Source of the DNA: Pedobacter sp. Bi126
GTDB taxonomy: Bacteria; Bacteroidota; Bacteroidia; Sphingobacteriales; Sphingobacteriaceae
Direction of reading: 5' to 3'
NCBI RefSeq assembly: GCF_918698245.1
Contig: NZ_CAKKMS010000001.1
Location: 1,116,001-1,180,000 of the forward strand
Length of the DNA stretch: 64,000 nt
Below are positions 43,573 to 51,856 of the stretch, one piece after another (position 1 is the stretch's first letter; each line of letters starts with the position of its first letter). The position numbers and the translations under genes were made by a program. The notes under the pieces are model-generated. The model saw only the letters and a program-made list of their open reading frames with translations, did not search any database and was not told the DNA's origin.

Positions 43573-46500
43573 TTGAAAAAACTCTTCATCCTCTTATGTC
43601 TTTTGTTTTCGGTGCACCTCGTGTGGGGGCAACCTTATTATTTCAGGCATTATCAGGTAGAAAACGGACTTTCTAACAATACAGCCTTTTGCAGTGTGCA
43701 GGATGGAAACGGTTTTATGTGGTTCGGCACGAAAGATGGCTTAAACCGGTTTGATGGTTATTCTTTTAAAACCTATCGGCACGAGCCAGAGCAGGCTGGC
43801 AGTTTAGGCAACGATTTAATCTATGCCCTTCACCACGACCGGCAGCAAACACTTTGGGTAGGTACCAACAGCGGCGTGTATCAATACGATCCGGCAAAAG
43901 AAAGCTTCAGCATCATCAAAGAAACGAAAGGGATGCGGATTATAGATCTGGCGAGCGATCAGCGTGGAAATTTATGGATCTTATCTTCATTCAAAATATA
44001 CCTGTATCAAAAACGCAGTAAGAAAGTACGGGCTTTTACCCATAATGCACCTTTCGATGCCTCACTGGTAACGGTTTTAAAAGATGGCAGCGTATGGATC
44101 AGTACCGGAAAGGGAACCCTCGAAAAATATAACCCCAAGACGAATAATTTTCAGCGTTTTAACATCAACGGTAAAAATGCAAAAACCGAATACGGCTGGG
44201 TATCCAGAATTGCCGAAACCGAAAATGGAAATTTACTGGTTGGCACCACCAATCAGGGTGTTAAACTCTTTAATCCGGTTACTTTAGCATCGAAAAATAT
44301 ATTACGGTTAAACGATGATAAAACGCCAATTTTTGTACGGGATATCAAAAAAACAGGCCCTCATGAGTTTTGGATTGCCACCGAATCGGGCATTTACATT
44401 TACAATGACGAAAACGGAGCGATTATCCACATTAAAAAACAGTACAATAACGATTATTCTTTAAGCGATAATGCCGTTTACACCATCTGTCTTGACCGCG
44501 AAGGAGGCGTTTGGACAGGCACCTATTTTGGCGGTGTAAATTACTATTCGAGCCATACTTCACTCTTTACCAAATACTTTCCTCAAAAAGGCACAAACTC
44601 GATCAGTGGAAGCGACGTTAGGGAAATTACAAGGGATGGCAACGGAAATTTCTGGATTGGTACGGAAGATGCCGGGCTGAACAAACTTGAGGTAAAAACA
44701 GGAATATTTAAACACTTCTTACCTGATGGAAAACCCGGAAGCATTGCCTATTCCAATATCCATGGTTTATTGGTTGATGGCGACAAACTCTGGATTGGCA
44801 CTTTCGAACACGGGCTGGATGTTTTAGACCTGAAAACAGAAAAGGTAATTAAACATTACCAGGCAGGCGTTGGAAATGCCTTACGCACCAATTTTATTGT
44901 TACTTTCTGTAAAACACGGTCTGGTGAAATTTTAGTTGGAACCATTAACGGGATTTATCGCTATAACCGAAAACGTGATGATTTTGAACCTGTTGCCGGC
45001 CTCCCCTTTATTTTTTACTATTCGGTTATCGAAGACAGCAAGGGTAATATCTGGGCAGGCAGTTTTAATGATGGTTTATTTCAGTTTAACTTATCCAAAC
45101 CAGGTTATGTGAACTACCGAAATAATCCGACGGATGCGAAAAGTTTAAGTCATAACACCGTAAATAGTGTTTTTGAAGATAGTAAACAACAGATTTGGGT
45201 AACCACAGACGGTGGCGGACTTTGCAGGTTTGATCAGAAAACACATCAGTTTAAGCGTTACGGTATAAAAAATGGTTTTCCCAGTAATTACCTTTTCCGC
45301 ATTGAAGAAGATGCCGCAAATAAGTTCTGGATTAGCAGTACCAGGGGACTTATCCATTTTGACCCCTCTATGGGTTTAAACAAAACCTATACTAAAGCCA
45401 ATGGATTGCTTACCGATCAGTTCAACTACAGTTCTGCCTATCAGGATGAGGATGGCCGAACCTATTTTGGGAGTGTAAAAGGGCTGGTCAGCTTCAATCC
45501 GGCCAACTTAAAAGCAACATCATACGAAACCCCTGTATTTTTAACCGGCTTTCAGATCAATAGTTCAGAAATCGGTTTAAATGGGGCAGATTCTGTTTCT
45601 GATCAATCGATCGTTTATGCCGATACCATTGAACTTAACTACAACCAATCTTCTTTTAGTATCGATTTTGCGGCATTAAGTTACCTCTCGCCCGAAATGA
45701 CAGAGTATGCCTATAAAATGACCGGGCTTTATAAAAACTGGGAATATTTAAAAACCAACAGGAAAGTTTATTTTACCAAACTTGCCCCTGGGAATTATAC
45801 TTTTGAAGTGAAAGCATTGGTTGAAGGAAGTAGTAACTGGAGCACCAAAAATGCGAAGTTACTGATCAAAATCCGTCCTCCTTTTTACCTTAGCCCTGTG
45901 GCGTATCTGTTTTATCTGATCGCGGCAGGTGGAATCATCTTCTTTCTGGTGCGAAGCTATCACCGAAAAATCGCATTAAAAAACAGCAGGCGGATGGAAG
46001 TTTTTGAGCATGAAAAACAAAAAGAAGTGTATCAGGCGAAAATTGAATTCTTTACGAATGTTGCCCACGAAATCAGAACACCCCTTACGCTGATTATCGG
46101 CCCTATGGAGAAACTGATTAAACAGGCTGATGCCGTACCCGCGATAGAAAAGAATTTACGGATTATGGAGCGAAACACTGATAGGTTGCTCAAATTGACC
46201 AATCAGTTACTGGATTTCAGAAAAACCGAAACCAGCGAATTTTCATTAAATTTCGTAAAAGCCGATATTTCAGAAATCCTGAAAGACGTATTTCTTCAGT
46301 TTCAACCTGCTGCAGAACAGCATGAGATAAAGTACAACCTTCATTTACCTGAGAAAAAGCTCCTTGCCTATATCGACGTAGAGGCCTTTTACAAAATGAT
46401 CAGCAATTTGGTAGACAATGCCATTAAGTACGGAAAAACCATGGTACAGATCAATTTATCATTGCAGGGAAGAGATAAGTTTGCTGTAGTGGTAAAAAAC

Positions 46501-46743
46501 GATGGACATCGCATCCCAATTGAAATTAAGGACAAGATATTTGAACCTTTTTTTAGGGGCAAAGAAACAGAAATTAAGGCAGGAACCGGAATAGGTTTAT
46601 CGATTTCAAAATCGCTTGCTCAACTGCATAGCGGGGAGCTTTATTTAGATTTTAATGACCATGATTTTAATATATTTGTATTGGAATTGCCTATCCATCA
46701 ACTTATAGAATTTAACCTGAACGGAAAATGGAAGAAATTGTAG
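43573..46743 (+). CDS. Reg_prop sensor histidine kinase without receiver (split HTCS)
   Basis: A 1056-residue sensor starting with TTG at 43573, where a clean signal peptide begins (MKKLFILLCLLFSVHLVWGQ); the ATG at 43465 would put 36 unrelated residues in front. The periplasmic part is two seven-blade propellers made of Reg_prop repeats ('DGNGFMWFGTKDGLNRFDGY' and many like it), then a Y_Y_Y domain ('YAYKMTGLYKNWEYLKTNRK'), one membrane helix ('VAYLFYLIAAGGIIFFLV') and a kinase with the phospho-accepting His (about 832) in 'NVAHEIRTPLTLI', N box 'MISNLVDNAIKYG' and G2 box 'GTGIGLSIS'. It senses a glycan fragment of the neighbouring locus. The receiver and DNA-binding domains, usually fused, are in the next gene. 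Confidence 0.92.
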   Translation: MKKLFILLCLLFSVHLVWGQPYYFRHYQVENGLSNNTAFCSVQDGNGFMWFGTKDGLNRFDGYSFKTYRHEPEQAGSLGNDLIYALHHDRQQTLWVGTNSGVYQYDPAKESFSIIKETKGMRIIDLASDQRGNLWILSSFKIYLYQKRSKKVRAFTHNAPFDASLVTVLKDGSVWISTGKGTLEKYNPKTNNFQRFNINGKNAKTEYGWVSRIAETENGNLLVGTTNQGVKLFNPVTLASKNILRLNDDKTPIFVRDIKKTGPHEFWIATESGIYIYNDENGAIIHIKKQYNNDYSLSDNAVYTICLDREGGVWTGTYFGGVNYYSSHTSLFTKYFPQKGTNSISGSDVREITRDGNGNFWIGTEDAGLNKLEVKTGIFKHFLPDGKPGSIAYSNIHGLLVDGDKLWIGTFEHGLDVLDLKTEKVIKHYQAGVGNALRTNFIVTFCKTRSGEILVGTINGIYRYNRKRDDFEPVAGLPFIFYYSVIEDSKGNIWAGSFNDGLFQFNLSKPGYVNYRNNPTDAKSLSHNTVNSVFEDSKQQIWVTTDGGGLCRFDQKTHQFKRYGIKNGFPSNYLFRIEEDAANKFWISSTRGLIHFDPSMGLNKTYTKANGLLTDQFNYSSAYQDEDGRTYFGSVKGLVSFNPANLKATSYETPVFLTGFQINSSEIGLNGADSVSDQSIVYADTIELNYNQSSFSIDFAALSYLSPEMTEYAYKMTGLYKNWEYLKTNRKVYFTKLAPGNYTFEVKALVEGSSNWSTKNAKLLIKIRPPFYLSPVAYLFYLIAAGGIIFFLVRSYHRKIALKNSRRMEVFEHEKQKEVYQAKIEFFTNVAHEIRTPLTLIIGPMEKLIKQADAVPAIEKNLRIMERNTDRLLKLTNQLLDFRKTETSEFSLNFVKADISEILKDVFLQFQPAAEQHEIKYNLHLPEKKLLAYIDVEAFYKMISNLVDNAIKYGKTMVQINLSLQGRDKFAVVVKNDGHRIPIEIKDKIFEPFFRGKETEIKAGTGIGLSISKSLAQLHSGELYLDFNDHDFNIFVLELPIHQLIEFNLNGKWKKL

Positions 46744-47552
46744 GCAAGCTGGCCATAAAAGATACTGAAGATATGGAAAGATCTGTAGTGTTGCTGGTTG
46801 ATGATAATGAAGATATCCTTGATTTCATTTCAGATGATCTGGAAGAAAAATACCATGTATTACAGGCCAGAAACGGGATAGAAGCATTAGAAATATTACA
46901 GCGTGAAATTGTTCAGCTCATCATTAGCGATGTAATGATGCCCGAAATGGACGGTTTCGAATTTTGTGCGAAAGTAAAATCTACCTTAGAATTCAGCCAT
47001 ATCCCCGTTATCCTGCTTACCGCAAAAAATTCATTGCAATCTAAAATTGAAGGTTTAGAACTGGGTGCCGATGCCTATGTGGAAAAGCCCTTTTCTCCTG
47101 AGTTTTTACAGGTACAGATTTCGAGCCTGATTAAAAACAGGAACAAAATCAAAGCATATTTCGCGAGCTCTCCCCTGCTCCACCTTAAAAGTATTGCTTA
47201 TTCAAAGGCAGACGAACTGTTTTTAGAAAAATTACAGGATACCATTAACAAGAATATCAGCAATCAGGATCTGGACGTCGAACATCTGGCAGAAAAGATG
47301 AATATGAGCCGGCCAACCTTATACCGGAAAATTAAATCCATTTCTAACCTTAGCCCCAATGAACTGATTAATTTGGCAAGGCTAAAAAAAGCGGCCGAGC
47401 TTTTAAATGAAGGGGTACTGAAAATTTACGAAATCTCAGAAATGGTTGGTTATAGCTCTCAATCGCACTTTGGCAGAAACTTTGCCAAACAGTTCGGCAT
47501 GTCGCCAACTGATTATGTAAACAGTAAAACTATTGATAAAAAAAAGCCTTAA
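46728..47552 (+). CDS. Response regulator with receiver and AraC-type DNA-binding domain
   Basis: A 274-residue response regulator that overlaps the sensor gene by 16 bp (ATG at 46728, read in a different frame). The receiver covers about residues 19-140; the phospho-acceptor is Asp68 in 'LIISDVMMPEMDGFEF', with acidic residues in 'LLVDDNEDILDF' and the Lys in 'DAYVEKPFSPEF'. The C-terminal AraC domain has two helix-turn-helix units ('LAEKMNMSRPTLYRKIKS' and 'ISEMVGYSSQSHFGRNFAKQ'). It should activate the SusC operon when phosphorylated by the neighbouring sensor. Confidence 0.93.
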   Translation: MEEIVGKLAIKDTEDMERSVVLLVDDNEDILDFISDDLEEKYHVLQARNGIEALEILQREIVQLIISDVMMPEMDGFEFCAKVKSTLEFSHIPVILLTAKNSLQSKIEGLELGADAYVEKPFSPEFLQVQISSLIKNRNKIKAYFASSPLLHLKSIAYSKADELFLEKLQDTINKNISNQDLDVEHLAEKMNMSRPTLYRKIKSISNLSPNELINLARLKKAAELLNEGVLKIYEISEMVGYSSQSHFGRNFAKQFGMSPTDYVNSKTIDKKKP

Positions 47553-47621
47553 AATCAAATAGTTAAGCATTGTTATTTTCTTAATTTTTCCGTAAATTGT
47601 CATAACCAAAATATAGAAGTT

Positions 47622-48068
47622 ATGAACATGCTTAAGAAAATCCAGATCTGGGGCGATCACCATCACCCAAAATGGTTAGACTATTTTAGAATCTTATTAG
47701 GCCTTATTTTAATTTGGAAGGGAATTGATTTTTACATCAATATGCCAGCCTTTAGTAATTTAATGAGGGGCGCTTTCTTAGGCACGGCTGTGAGCATTAG
47801 CTTACTGGCGCACCTGATTATTATGTTACACCTAATTGGGGGCTTAGCCATCACCCTGGGCACACATACCCGTGTATTCTGCCTGGTTAATTTACCAATA
47901 CTGATCGGGGCGGTATTCTTTGTAAATATTTCTGGTGGAATTTTTAAACCCTATTCAGAATTTTGGTTTTCGGTCTCCGTTTTAATCGGACTCGTTTGTT
48001 TTGCAATTGAGGGAAATGGTGTTTTATCGGTAGACCGGGAAAAAATTTACCATAAAGAGGCGCTTTAG
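47622..48068 (+). CDS. DoxX-family membrane protein
   Basis: A 148-residue protein with four hydrophobic segments: 'YFRILLGLILIWKGIDFYI', 'LLAHLIIMLHLIGGLAITLG', 'VFCLVNLPILIGAVFFVNIS' and 'FWFSVSVLIGLVCFAIEG'. Length and pattern ('ilGl.li.kGi.f' and the central 'H...Gglal..G') fit the DoxX/SURF4-like family of small inner-membrane proteins, whose biochemical role is mostly unknown. It stands alone, before the tRNA gene. Confidence 0.82.
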   Translation: MNMLKKIQIWGDHHHPKWLDYFRILLGLILIWKGIDFYINMPAFSNLMRGAFLGTAVSISLLAHLIIMLHLIGGLAITLGTHTRVFCLVNLPILIGAVFFVNISGGIFKPYSEFWFSVSVLIGLVCFAIEGNGVLSVDREKIYHKEAL

Positions 48069-48205
48069 TTTAAACCTAAAGCCCAAAATTGTAGCTAAAA
48101 TGGCCTTTACTGGCCTATTATTTGTTTTTTTGAAAGTTTTTATGCGAGCTAACTAAATGATTAGCAACGCTTAAAATATTTATGCAAATATTTGAATGGA
48201 AATCA

Positions 48206-48236
48206 TTTGCAGATTTGCGGCAAGTTCGTACTTTTG
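48206..48236 (+). promoter_or_regulatory. Bacteroidota-type promoter of the tRNA-Ser gene
   Basis: TTTG (48206-48209), 19-bp spacer, TACTTTTG (48229-48236): a full match to the Bacteroidota -33/-7 consensus. Counting from the box, transcription should begin at or within a few bases of 48241, the first base of the mature tRNA. Confidence 0.75.
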
Positions 48237-48240
48237 CAGC

Positions 48241-48327
48241 GGAGAGTTGGCAGAGTGGTCGATTGCGGCAGTCTTGAAAACTGTTGACTTGTTAAAGGGT
48301 CCGCGGGTTCGAATCCCCCACTCTCCG
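48241..48327 (+). tRNA. tRNA-Ser (anticodon UGA)
   Basis: An 87-nt class II tRNA. Acceptor arms GGAGAGT and ACTCTCC pair; the anticodon loop is CTTGAAA with anticodon TGA; a long variable arm follows; the T loop is GGTTCGAATCC; the discriminator is G at 48327. CCA is not encoded. It reads UCA and related serine codons. A terminator follows at 48339. Confidence 0.96.
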
Positions 48328-48338
48328 CTGAAAATTAG

Positions 48339-48368
48339 AGCCTGAAATCATAAGATTTCAGGCTTTTT
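48339..48368 (+). terminator. Rho-independent terminator of the tRNA gene
   Basis: AGCCTGAAATC (48339-48349) and GATTTCAGGCT (48354-48364) form a perfect 11-bp stem with a 4-nt loop, followed by TTTTT. It may also serve the minus-strand gene ending at 48378. Confidence 0.92.
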
Positions 48369-48377
48369 GTTTGGTCT

Positions 48378-49559
48378 TCAGCTGATGTCTATTTGTTTCA
48401 TAAATAGCTTAAGATAATTAACCATCAGGCCCTCAAATTTTATGGGACGCGTTTCTGATATTTCCTGCCCATTCAAGTCAATCAGCCTCACATAACTTTC
48501 GGAATCAAGCACAGTAATACAGGTTTCACCAAATATTTTCTTATCCTTCACTAAAGCCCTGGATATAAAAGTAAATAACCACGGACATTCATAAGGGGTC
48601 TGCAATATATTGTGGTTTTCATCTAAGATTGCCAGACAGGGAGACTGGTTATTTTCAAAAGGAACTGAAAGACACAATAATTTTTTATCTATATATTTAG
48701 GTAATCGTGTGGACGTTTTACCTAGAGAACCAGGGCTTTGTCCATATATATAATAAAAATCACCATAATGATTACCCTTGGCATCAATTAAAGAATTGTA
48801 CACCTGAAAGCGATTGTGATAAAAGCTGGAAGAAATACGGACAGGACTTTCCATCATTCTATAGGTAATTCCCAAACTGCGTTTACCCGGCTCAAACCAT
48901 GTTTTCTCGCCATTTTGACCTATGGTTGTTTCAAAATCCGTTAGTCTTTCGCCCTGACAGTTATAAAGGAGATTGATATCATGATCGAAGTCCTCTTCAC
49001 TGTCTTTACGCCTATCAGTCTGCACTGAAAACAGGTATTCTGTGCCATATATTTTATGAACCAGCAATACCGAATTTTCGTCTGGTCCATTTCCAAAACG
49101 GGTTTTGAGGATATTTTTCAGCTCATTTTTTTCAATATCATAAATACCGATCTGGTACCTGAAATGTGGATCCGTATTACCGACAGCTGTCTGAATCAAT
49201 ATCTTTGAAGGACTTAGCGGTTCTGCCCATATAATTTGTTCCTGCTCGAGCAGCGGAAATACCTGCTTATTTTTAAAACCAAATACAGAAACCGACATAG
49301 AATGAGTTAAACCAAACTGGATCCAGTAGCTTATTTTCTTGTTAAACTCATCATCCAGCTTATCCAGATGTCTATAAGAAAAATTGGTCCAATAGTGTTC
49401 CCGACTGGTATTCTGCCGGGTTGTATATACAATCTCACCCTGGTCGTCAATGAGACATTCCTGATCGTTCCGCTGTTTTGCATGGTATAAGCCCAAGCTT
49501 TCAAGAAAGAATAAATCAAGATCAGGGTATTTATCTCCTACTTTACCGTCAGATTTCAT
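48378..49559 (-). CDS. Large soluble protein of unknown function, propeller-like
   Basis: A 393-residue protein from the ATG at 49559 (MKSDGKVGDKYPDLDLFF). An earlier start at 49628 is unlikely, because the -7 box lies at 49591-49598, between the two. No signal peptide or membrane segment. Repeated beta patterns such as 'HFRYQIGIYDIEKNELKNIL', 'RFQVYNSLIDAKGNHYGDFY' and 'DSESYVRLIDLNGQEIS' suggest a beta-propeller of WG-like or YD-like units of about 60 residues. I do not recognise a named family. It abuts the tRNA terminator and next to it lies a scar region with transposon remnants, so it may be part of an accessory island. Confidence 0.72.
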   Translation of the reverse strand: MKSDGKVGDKYPDLDLFFLESLGLYHAKQRNDQECLIDDQGEIVYTTRQNTSREHYWTNFSYRHLDKLDDEFNKKISYWIQFGLTHSMSVSVFGFKNKQVFPLLEQEQIIWAEPLSPSKILIQTAVGNTDPHFRYQIGIYDIEKNELKNILKTRFGNGPDENSVLLVHKIYGTEYLFSVQTDRRKDSEEDFDHDINLLYNCQGERLTDFETTIGQNGEKTWFEPGKRSLGITYRMMESPVRISSSFYHNRFQVYNSLIDAKGNHYGDFYYIYGQSPGSLGKTSTRLPKYIDKKLLCLSVPFENNQSPCLAILDENHNILQTPYECPWLFTFISRALVKDKKIFGETCITVLDSESYVRLIDLNGQEISETRPIKFEGLMVNYLKLFMKQIDIS

Positions 49560-49590
49560 TTGGTTATGTTTAAGGTTTTGAACTAAATTA

Positions 49591-49598
49591 CAAAAATA
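49591..49598 (-). promoter_or_regulatory. -7 promoter box for the 393-residue protein gene
   Basis: Reads TATTTTTG on the minus strand; the transcript would start near 49586, giving a leader of about 27 nt to the ATG at 49559. A TTTG at about 49622-49625 (minus strand) is 4 bp too far for a normal -33 spacing. Confidence 0.45.
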
Positions 49599-49672
49599 GT
49601 TTATCTGCAATCTCCATATTCCAAACAAGTACAGCCCTAAAAACTAAATACTACTGGATAACAACCTTTTAA

Positions 49673-49825
49673 ACAGGGGCTATTTACGGAGAGAAACCGA
49701 CCAGACAACAGATTCGTAACATTGTGACTGGTGTAATGCATCAGTATCATTATACTTCCTTTGAGCTGTACAAAACCATTTTGGAACAGTTCAACATTAA
49801 AGCCCGAGCTGGTGCAAGCTTGTAG
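49673..49825 (+). pseudogene. Fragment of a MobA-type relaxase
   Basis: About 50 codons after a stop codon at 49670-49672 and ending at TAG 49823-49825. The translation contains 'KPTRQQIRNIVTGVMHQYHY' followed by 'TSFELYKTILEQFNIKA', a pattern of Bacteroidota relaxase/mobilisation nucleases just after the nuclease domain ('R..i......y.fts..el...L.qfni.a'). There is no start and no rest of the gene, so it is a remnant of a mobilisable element. Its last codons run into the REP sequence at 49806. Confidence 0.5.
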
Positions 49826-50096
49826 CTCGTATCCAAATTAACTTATCATATCAATTTCTAACAAACCTTTTTCTCCAGAAAAATCTAATGCACTACTATA
49901 CTTCGACTTTTTGATCAATTACTTCGTTTAACCACAGCTCAATAGGCTTGTTATGCTCTTGCCAAAACTGGCCATTTGTTACATTGCTATTTTTTTCTCC
50001 TGCTCGTTTAAACATCCAAAGCAGTCATTGCGACTTTCTAAATTTTAGAATTATGGCTTTTCTATATTGGTACGAGTTAAAAACTCGCACCAGCAC
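49806..50096. repeat. REP/RAYT unit 1
   Basis: Bounded by GAGCTGGTGCAAGCTTGTAG (REP, from 49807) and GGTACGAGTTAAAAACTCGC (REP in opposite orientation, from 50069), and enclosing a decayed REP-associated transposase fragment. Unit 2 (51028-51350) has the same ends in the same orientation, so the pair are direct repeats enclosing gene 50180-50839. Confidence 0.75.
49851..50022 (-). pseudogene. REP-associated tyrosine transposase (RAYT), fragment 1
   Basis: On the minus strand the frame reads 'LWMFKRAGEKNSNVTNGQFW', then 'QEHNKPIELWLNEVIDQKVE', and stops. This is the C-terminal half of an IS200-like RAYT transposase ('WMF.RAG..N.n...fqfWqq.n.piElwsn..id.kv.YIHnNPVeaG'). Compared with fragment 2 it lacks about 60 bp, deleted between two TC dinucleotides, so it cannot be functional. 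Confidence 0.7.
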
Positions 50097-50179
50097 ATTT
50101 TATCTAAATTGCAATTTGCTCGGACTAGCAGGGGAATATGAATAGCCCTAATCTTATTTAAATTCGTTGACAAACCATA

Positions 50180-50839
50180 TTAGTTGTCTTTTTCAGTGCT
50201 ATCGATTATAAGTAACTCATCCCAGGGCACTGTTACGAAATTGTAATAAGCGGCACCTATCTCCATGTGGTCTAAGAAAGAAAATTCCCAGCAAAGCCGG
50301 CGAAATTGTTCGTTATATTCAAAACGTACTTCAAACTTGTGAAGGTTGTATCTGCGTTTTTTTGCCTCCTTGAATGCGAATTCTTGTATAGCTTTGCGTG
50401 CTAGGAACATTTTTCTGCTCCCCGCTCCTTCTCTTGGCCAATTGAGTTGCAGAATTTGTCCATAATCATCCAGGTGAAGTGTGATGTTGTACCGTTGGAT
50501 TCCAATAGGGGTATCCTTTAAGTAAAAGTTAAGTTCGTATTTGGGAACAACCCAGTGCCTTTTATGGGAATCGCCATCCTCGAGGTATTTTAGTACATCA
50601 ACAATCTGGGCATTGATAAAATGGAGAGAATCTTTGAATTCCCAAAAAGAGTCCTTCATTATCGTTTCAACCTGCTTTTGTATATTAGGCGGCAATTTAT
50701 CTAGAGAAGAGACTGTTATAGAGGCTTCCTGATAAGTGTAGGCCAAAACTGTATCCTCCTTAACAACCATTTTCTTTTGAGCATTTGCCGAAAGGTGAAA
50801 GGAAAATAATAAAAGGAAAATTGTAGTAGAGCGCATCAT
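50180..50839 (-). CDS. Secreted protein of unknown function
   Basis: A 219-residue protein with a signal peptide (MMRSTTIFLLLFSFHLSANA, then QKK). The mature part alternates helices and strands ('LDKLPPNIQKQVETIMKDSF', 'GIQRYNITLHLDDYGQILQL', 'EVRFEYNEQFRRLCWEFSFL'), which resembles PepSY-like or NTF2-like small domains but matches no family I can name. It lies between two directly repeated REP/RAYT units; recombination between them would remove it. Confidence 0.72.
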   Translation of the reverse strand: MMRSTTIFLLLFSFHLSANAQKKMVVKEDTVLAYTYQEASITVSSLDKLPPNIQKQVETIMKDSFWEFKDSLHFINAQIVDVLKYLEDGDSHKRHWVVPKYELNFYLKDTPIGIQRYNITLHLDDYGQILQLNWPREGAGSRKMFLARKAIQEFAFKEAKKRRYNLHKFEVRFEYNEQFRRLCWEFSFLDHMEIGAAYYNFVTVPWDELLIIDSTEKDN

Positions 50840-51027
50840 AGGCTAAATATAGCAAATTGATTTAGCAAGGAGAAGTCCTTAAAATTTGGACAAAATCCAT
50901 GTGTTTGAAATTCACAAAATTGAATCTTTTCCTCCATCCAACACAAGTCTTAGCGCCCACGGCCTTAGCAAAGCCTGATTTGGGCTTTCGGTAAATCAAT
51001 GCATTAATTTCTAAAAAATTCACCGAG

Positions 51028-51350
51028 CTGGTGCGAGCTTGTAGCTCGTATCCAAATTAGCTTAAATCATATCAATTTCTAACAAACCCTTTTCTCCAGA
51101 AATCTATTGCACTACTATACTTCCAATGGTAATCTTCTGTTACAAAGCCTGCCTCAACTGGATTATTGTGAATATAATCGACTTTTTGATCAATTACTTC
51201 GTTTGACCACAGCTCAATAGGCTTGACAGCAATTTAGATAATCTATGATTATTATGCTTCGAAAATTATGAAAGTTTAAGATTACGACTTTCTAAATTTT
51301 AGAACTATGGCTTTTCTATATTGGTACAAGTTAAAAACTCGCACCAGCAC
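51028..51350. repeat. REP/RAYT unit 2
   Basis: Starts GAGCTGGTGCGAGCTTGTAG (REP) and ends near GTACAAGTTAAAAACTCGCACC (51324-51345, cited in part), the same ends and orientation as 49806-50096. Confidence 0.75.
51072..51233 (-). pseudogene. REP-associated tyrosine transposase (RAYT), fragment 2
   Basis: The minus-strand frame reads 'KPIELWSNEVIDQKVDYIHN', 'NPVEAGFVTEDYHWKYSSAI', 'DFWRKGFVRN' and stops. It is the conserved C-terminal end of RAYT transposases ('ielWsnevidqKvdYIHnNPVeaGfV...yyYSSA.dy'), cut off upstream by an in-frame stop. This copy keeps the YIHNNPVEAG box that fragment 1 has lost, and lacks the part fragment 1 keeps. Confidence 0.78.
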
Positions 51351-51389
51351 ATTGATTAATACCCGCTTGTATTCTATACTAAAGCTACT

Positions 51390-51641
51390 TTATCCTTCAA
51401 TCTCATCTTCTTTAGGTGGTCTTACAAAATCTAAAAATTCCCTCTCTATAACCCCAAAAGACTTAAAATTCACTTTTGCCCCTCGCAAAGAAATTGAATT
51501 CGGTCCTCCATCATCATCAATATGCTCCTCCTGATAAAAATCTTTATGCCAAAAACAAACTGGGCAGATCGTTGAAATCGCATCCTTTTCGATCGTAAAA
51601 AAACCACAACAAACGCATTTAATTTTATTTTCTATATCCAT
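51390..51641 (-). CDS. Cysteine-rich CPCC-family protein
   Basis: An 83-residue protein with two Cys pairs, 'KCVCCGFFTIE' and 'STICPVCFWHKD', the pattern of the CPCC (PF14206-type) zinc-ribbon family: 'yPCPCCGy.tf......yeICpVCfWedD......D..GgaN..SL..a..ny..fG'. The second half ('PNSISLRGAKVNFKSFGVIE') matches that ending. Function is unknown; such genes are often found beside toxin or immunity genes in Bacteroidota and Firmicutes, which is only a hint here. A frameshifted remnant lies immediately upstream on the same strand. Confidence 0.85.
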   Translation of the reverse strand: MDIENKIKCVCCGFFTIEKDAISTICPVCFWHKDFYQEEHIDDDGGPNSISLRGAKVNFKSFGVIEREFLDFVRPPKEDEIEG

Positions 51642-51644
51642 TAT

Positions 51645-51856
51645 TTATTTCCATGTATCAACTTGTCGTCGGCAATTAACAGCAAACCAGTTGGCTACTT
51701 GCCTGGACTTAAAGGTAGCAACAAATCTATTTATTCACCACATGTCCATAGGCGCGCAAGCGAGGAAATGGCAAATTCCATGTGTACTTTAAAATCACTT
51801 AGCATATCGCCTCGATTATTATTTTTTGCGCTAAATATTAATGTATAAACTTCCAT
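51645..51856 (-). pseudogene. Frameshifted gene remnant beside the CPCC gene
   Basis: On the minus strand one frame from ATG (51856) reads 'MEVYTLIFSAKNNNRGDMLS', 'DFKVHMEFAISSLARLWTCG' and stops at 51731; the frame shifted by one base then reads 'NRFVATFKSRQVANWFAVNC', 'RRQVDTWK' to a TAA at 51645. The two halves look like one protein of about 70 residues broken by a 1-bp indel, ending 3 bp before the CPCC start. I cannot name it. Confidence 0.35.

Larger units (their letters stand above)
49560..50179. other. Scar region with relaxase and REP-transposase remnants
   Basis: 620 bp holding the promoter box of the upstream minus-strand gene, the relaxase fragment 49673-49825 and the first REP/RAYT unit 49806-50096. 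No intact gene. Confidence 0.65.
50840..51389. other. Intergenic region with the second REP/RAYT unit
   Basis: 550 bp: unit 2 at 51028-51350 with RAYT fragment 2, and about 190 bp before it with nothing seen. Confidence 0.65.

Noticed and set aside
46700..46745. Programmed frameshift joining sensor and response regulator
   Set aside because: The overlap has no convincing slippery heptamer followed by a structure, and the response regulator has its own ATG.
50041..50145. Frames starting MAFLYWYE/MAFLYWYK at the REP units
   Set aside because: Identical words occur at both REP units because the DNA is repeated; they are chance translations of the REP flank.
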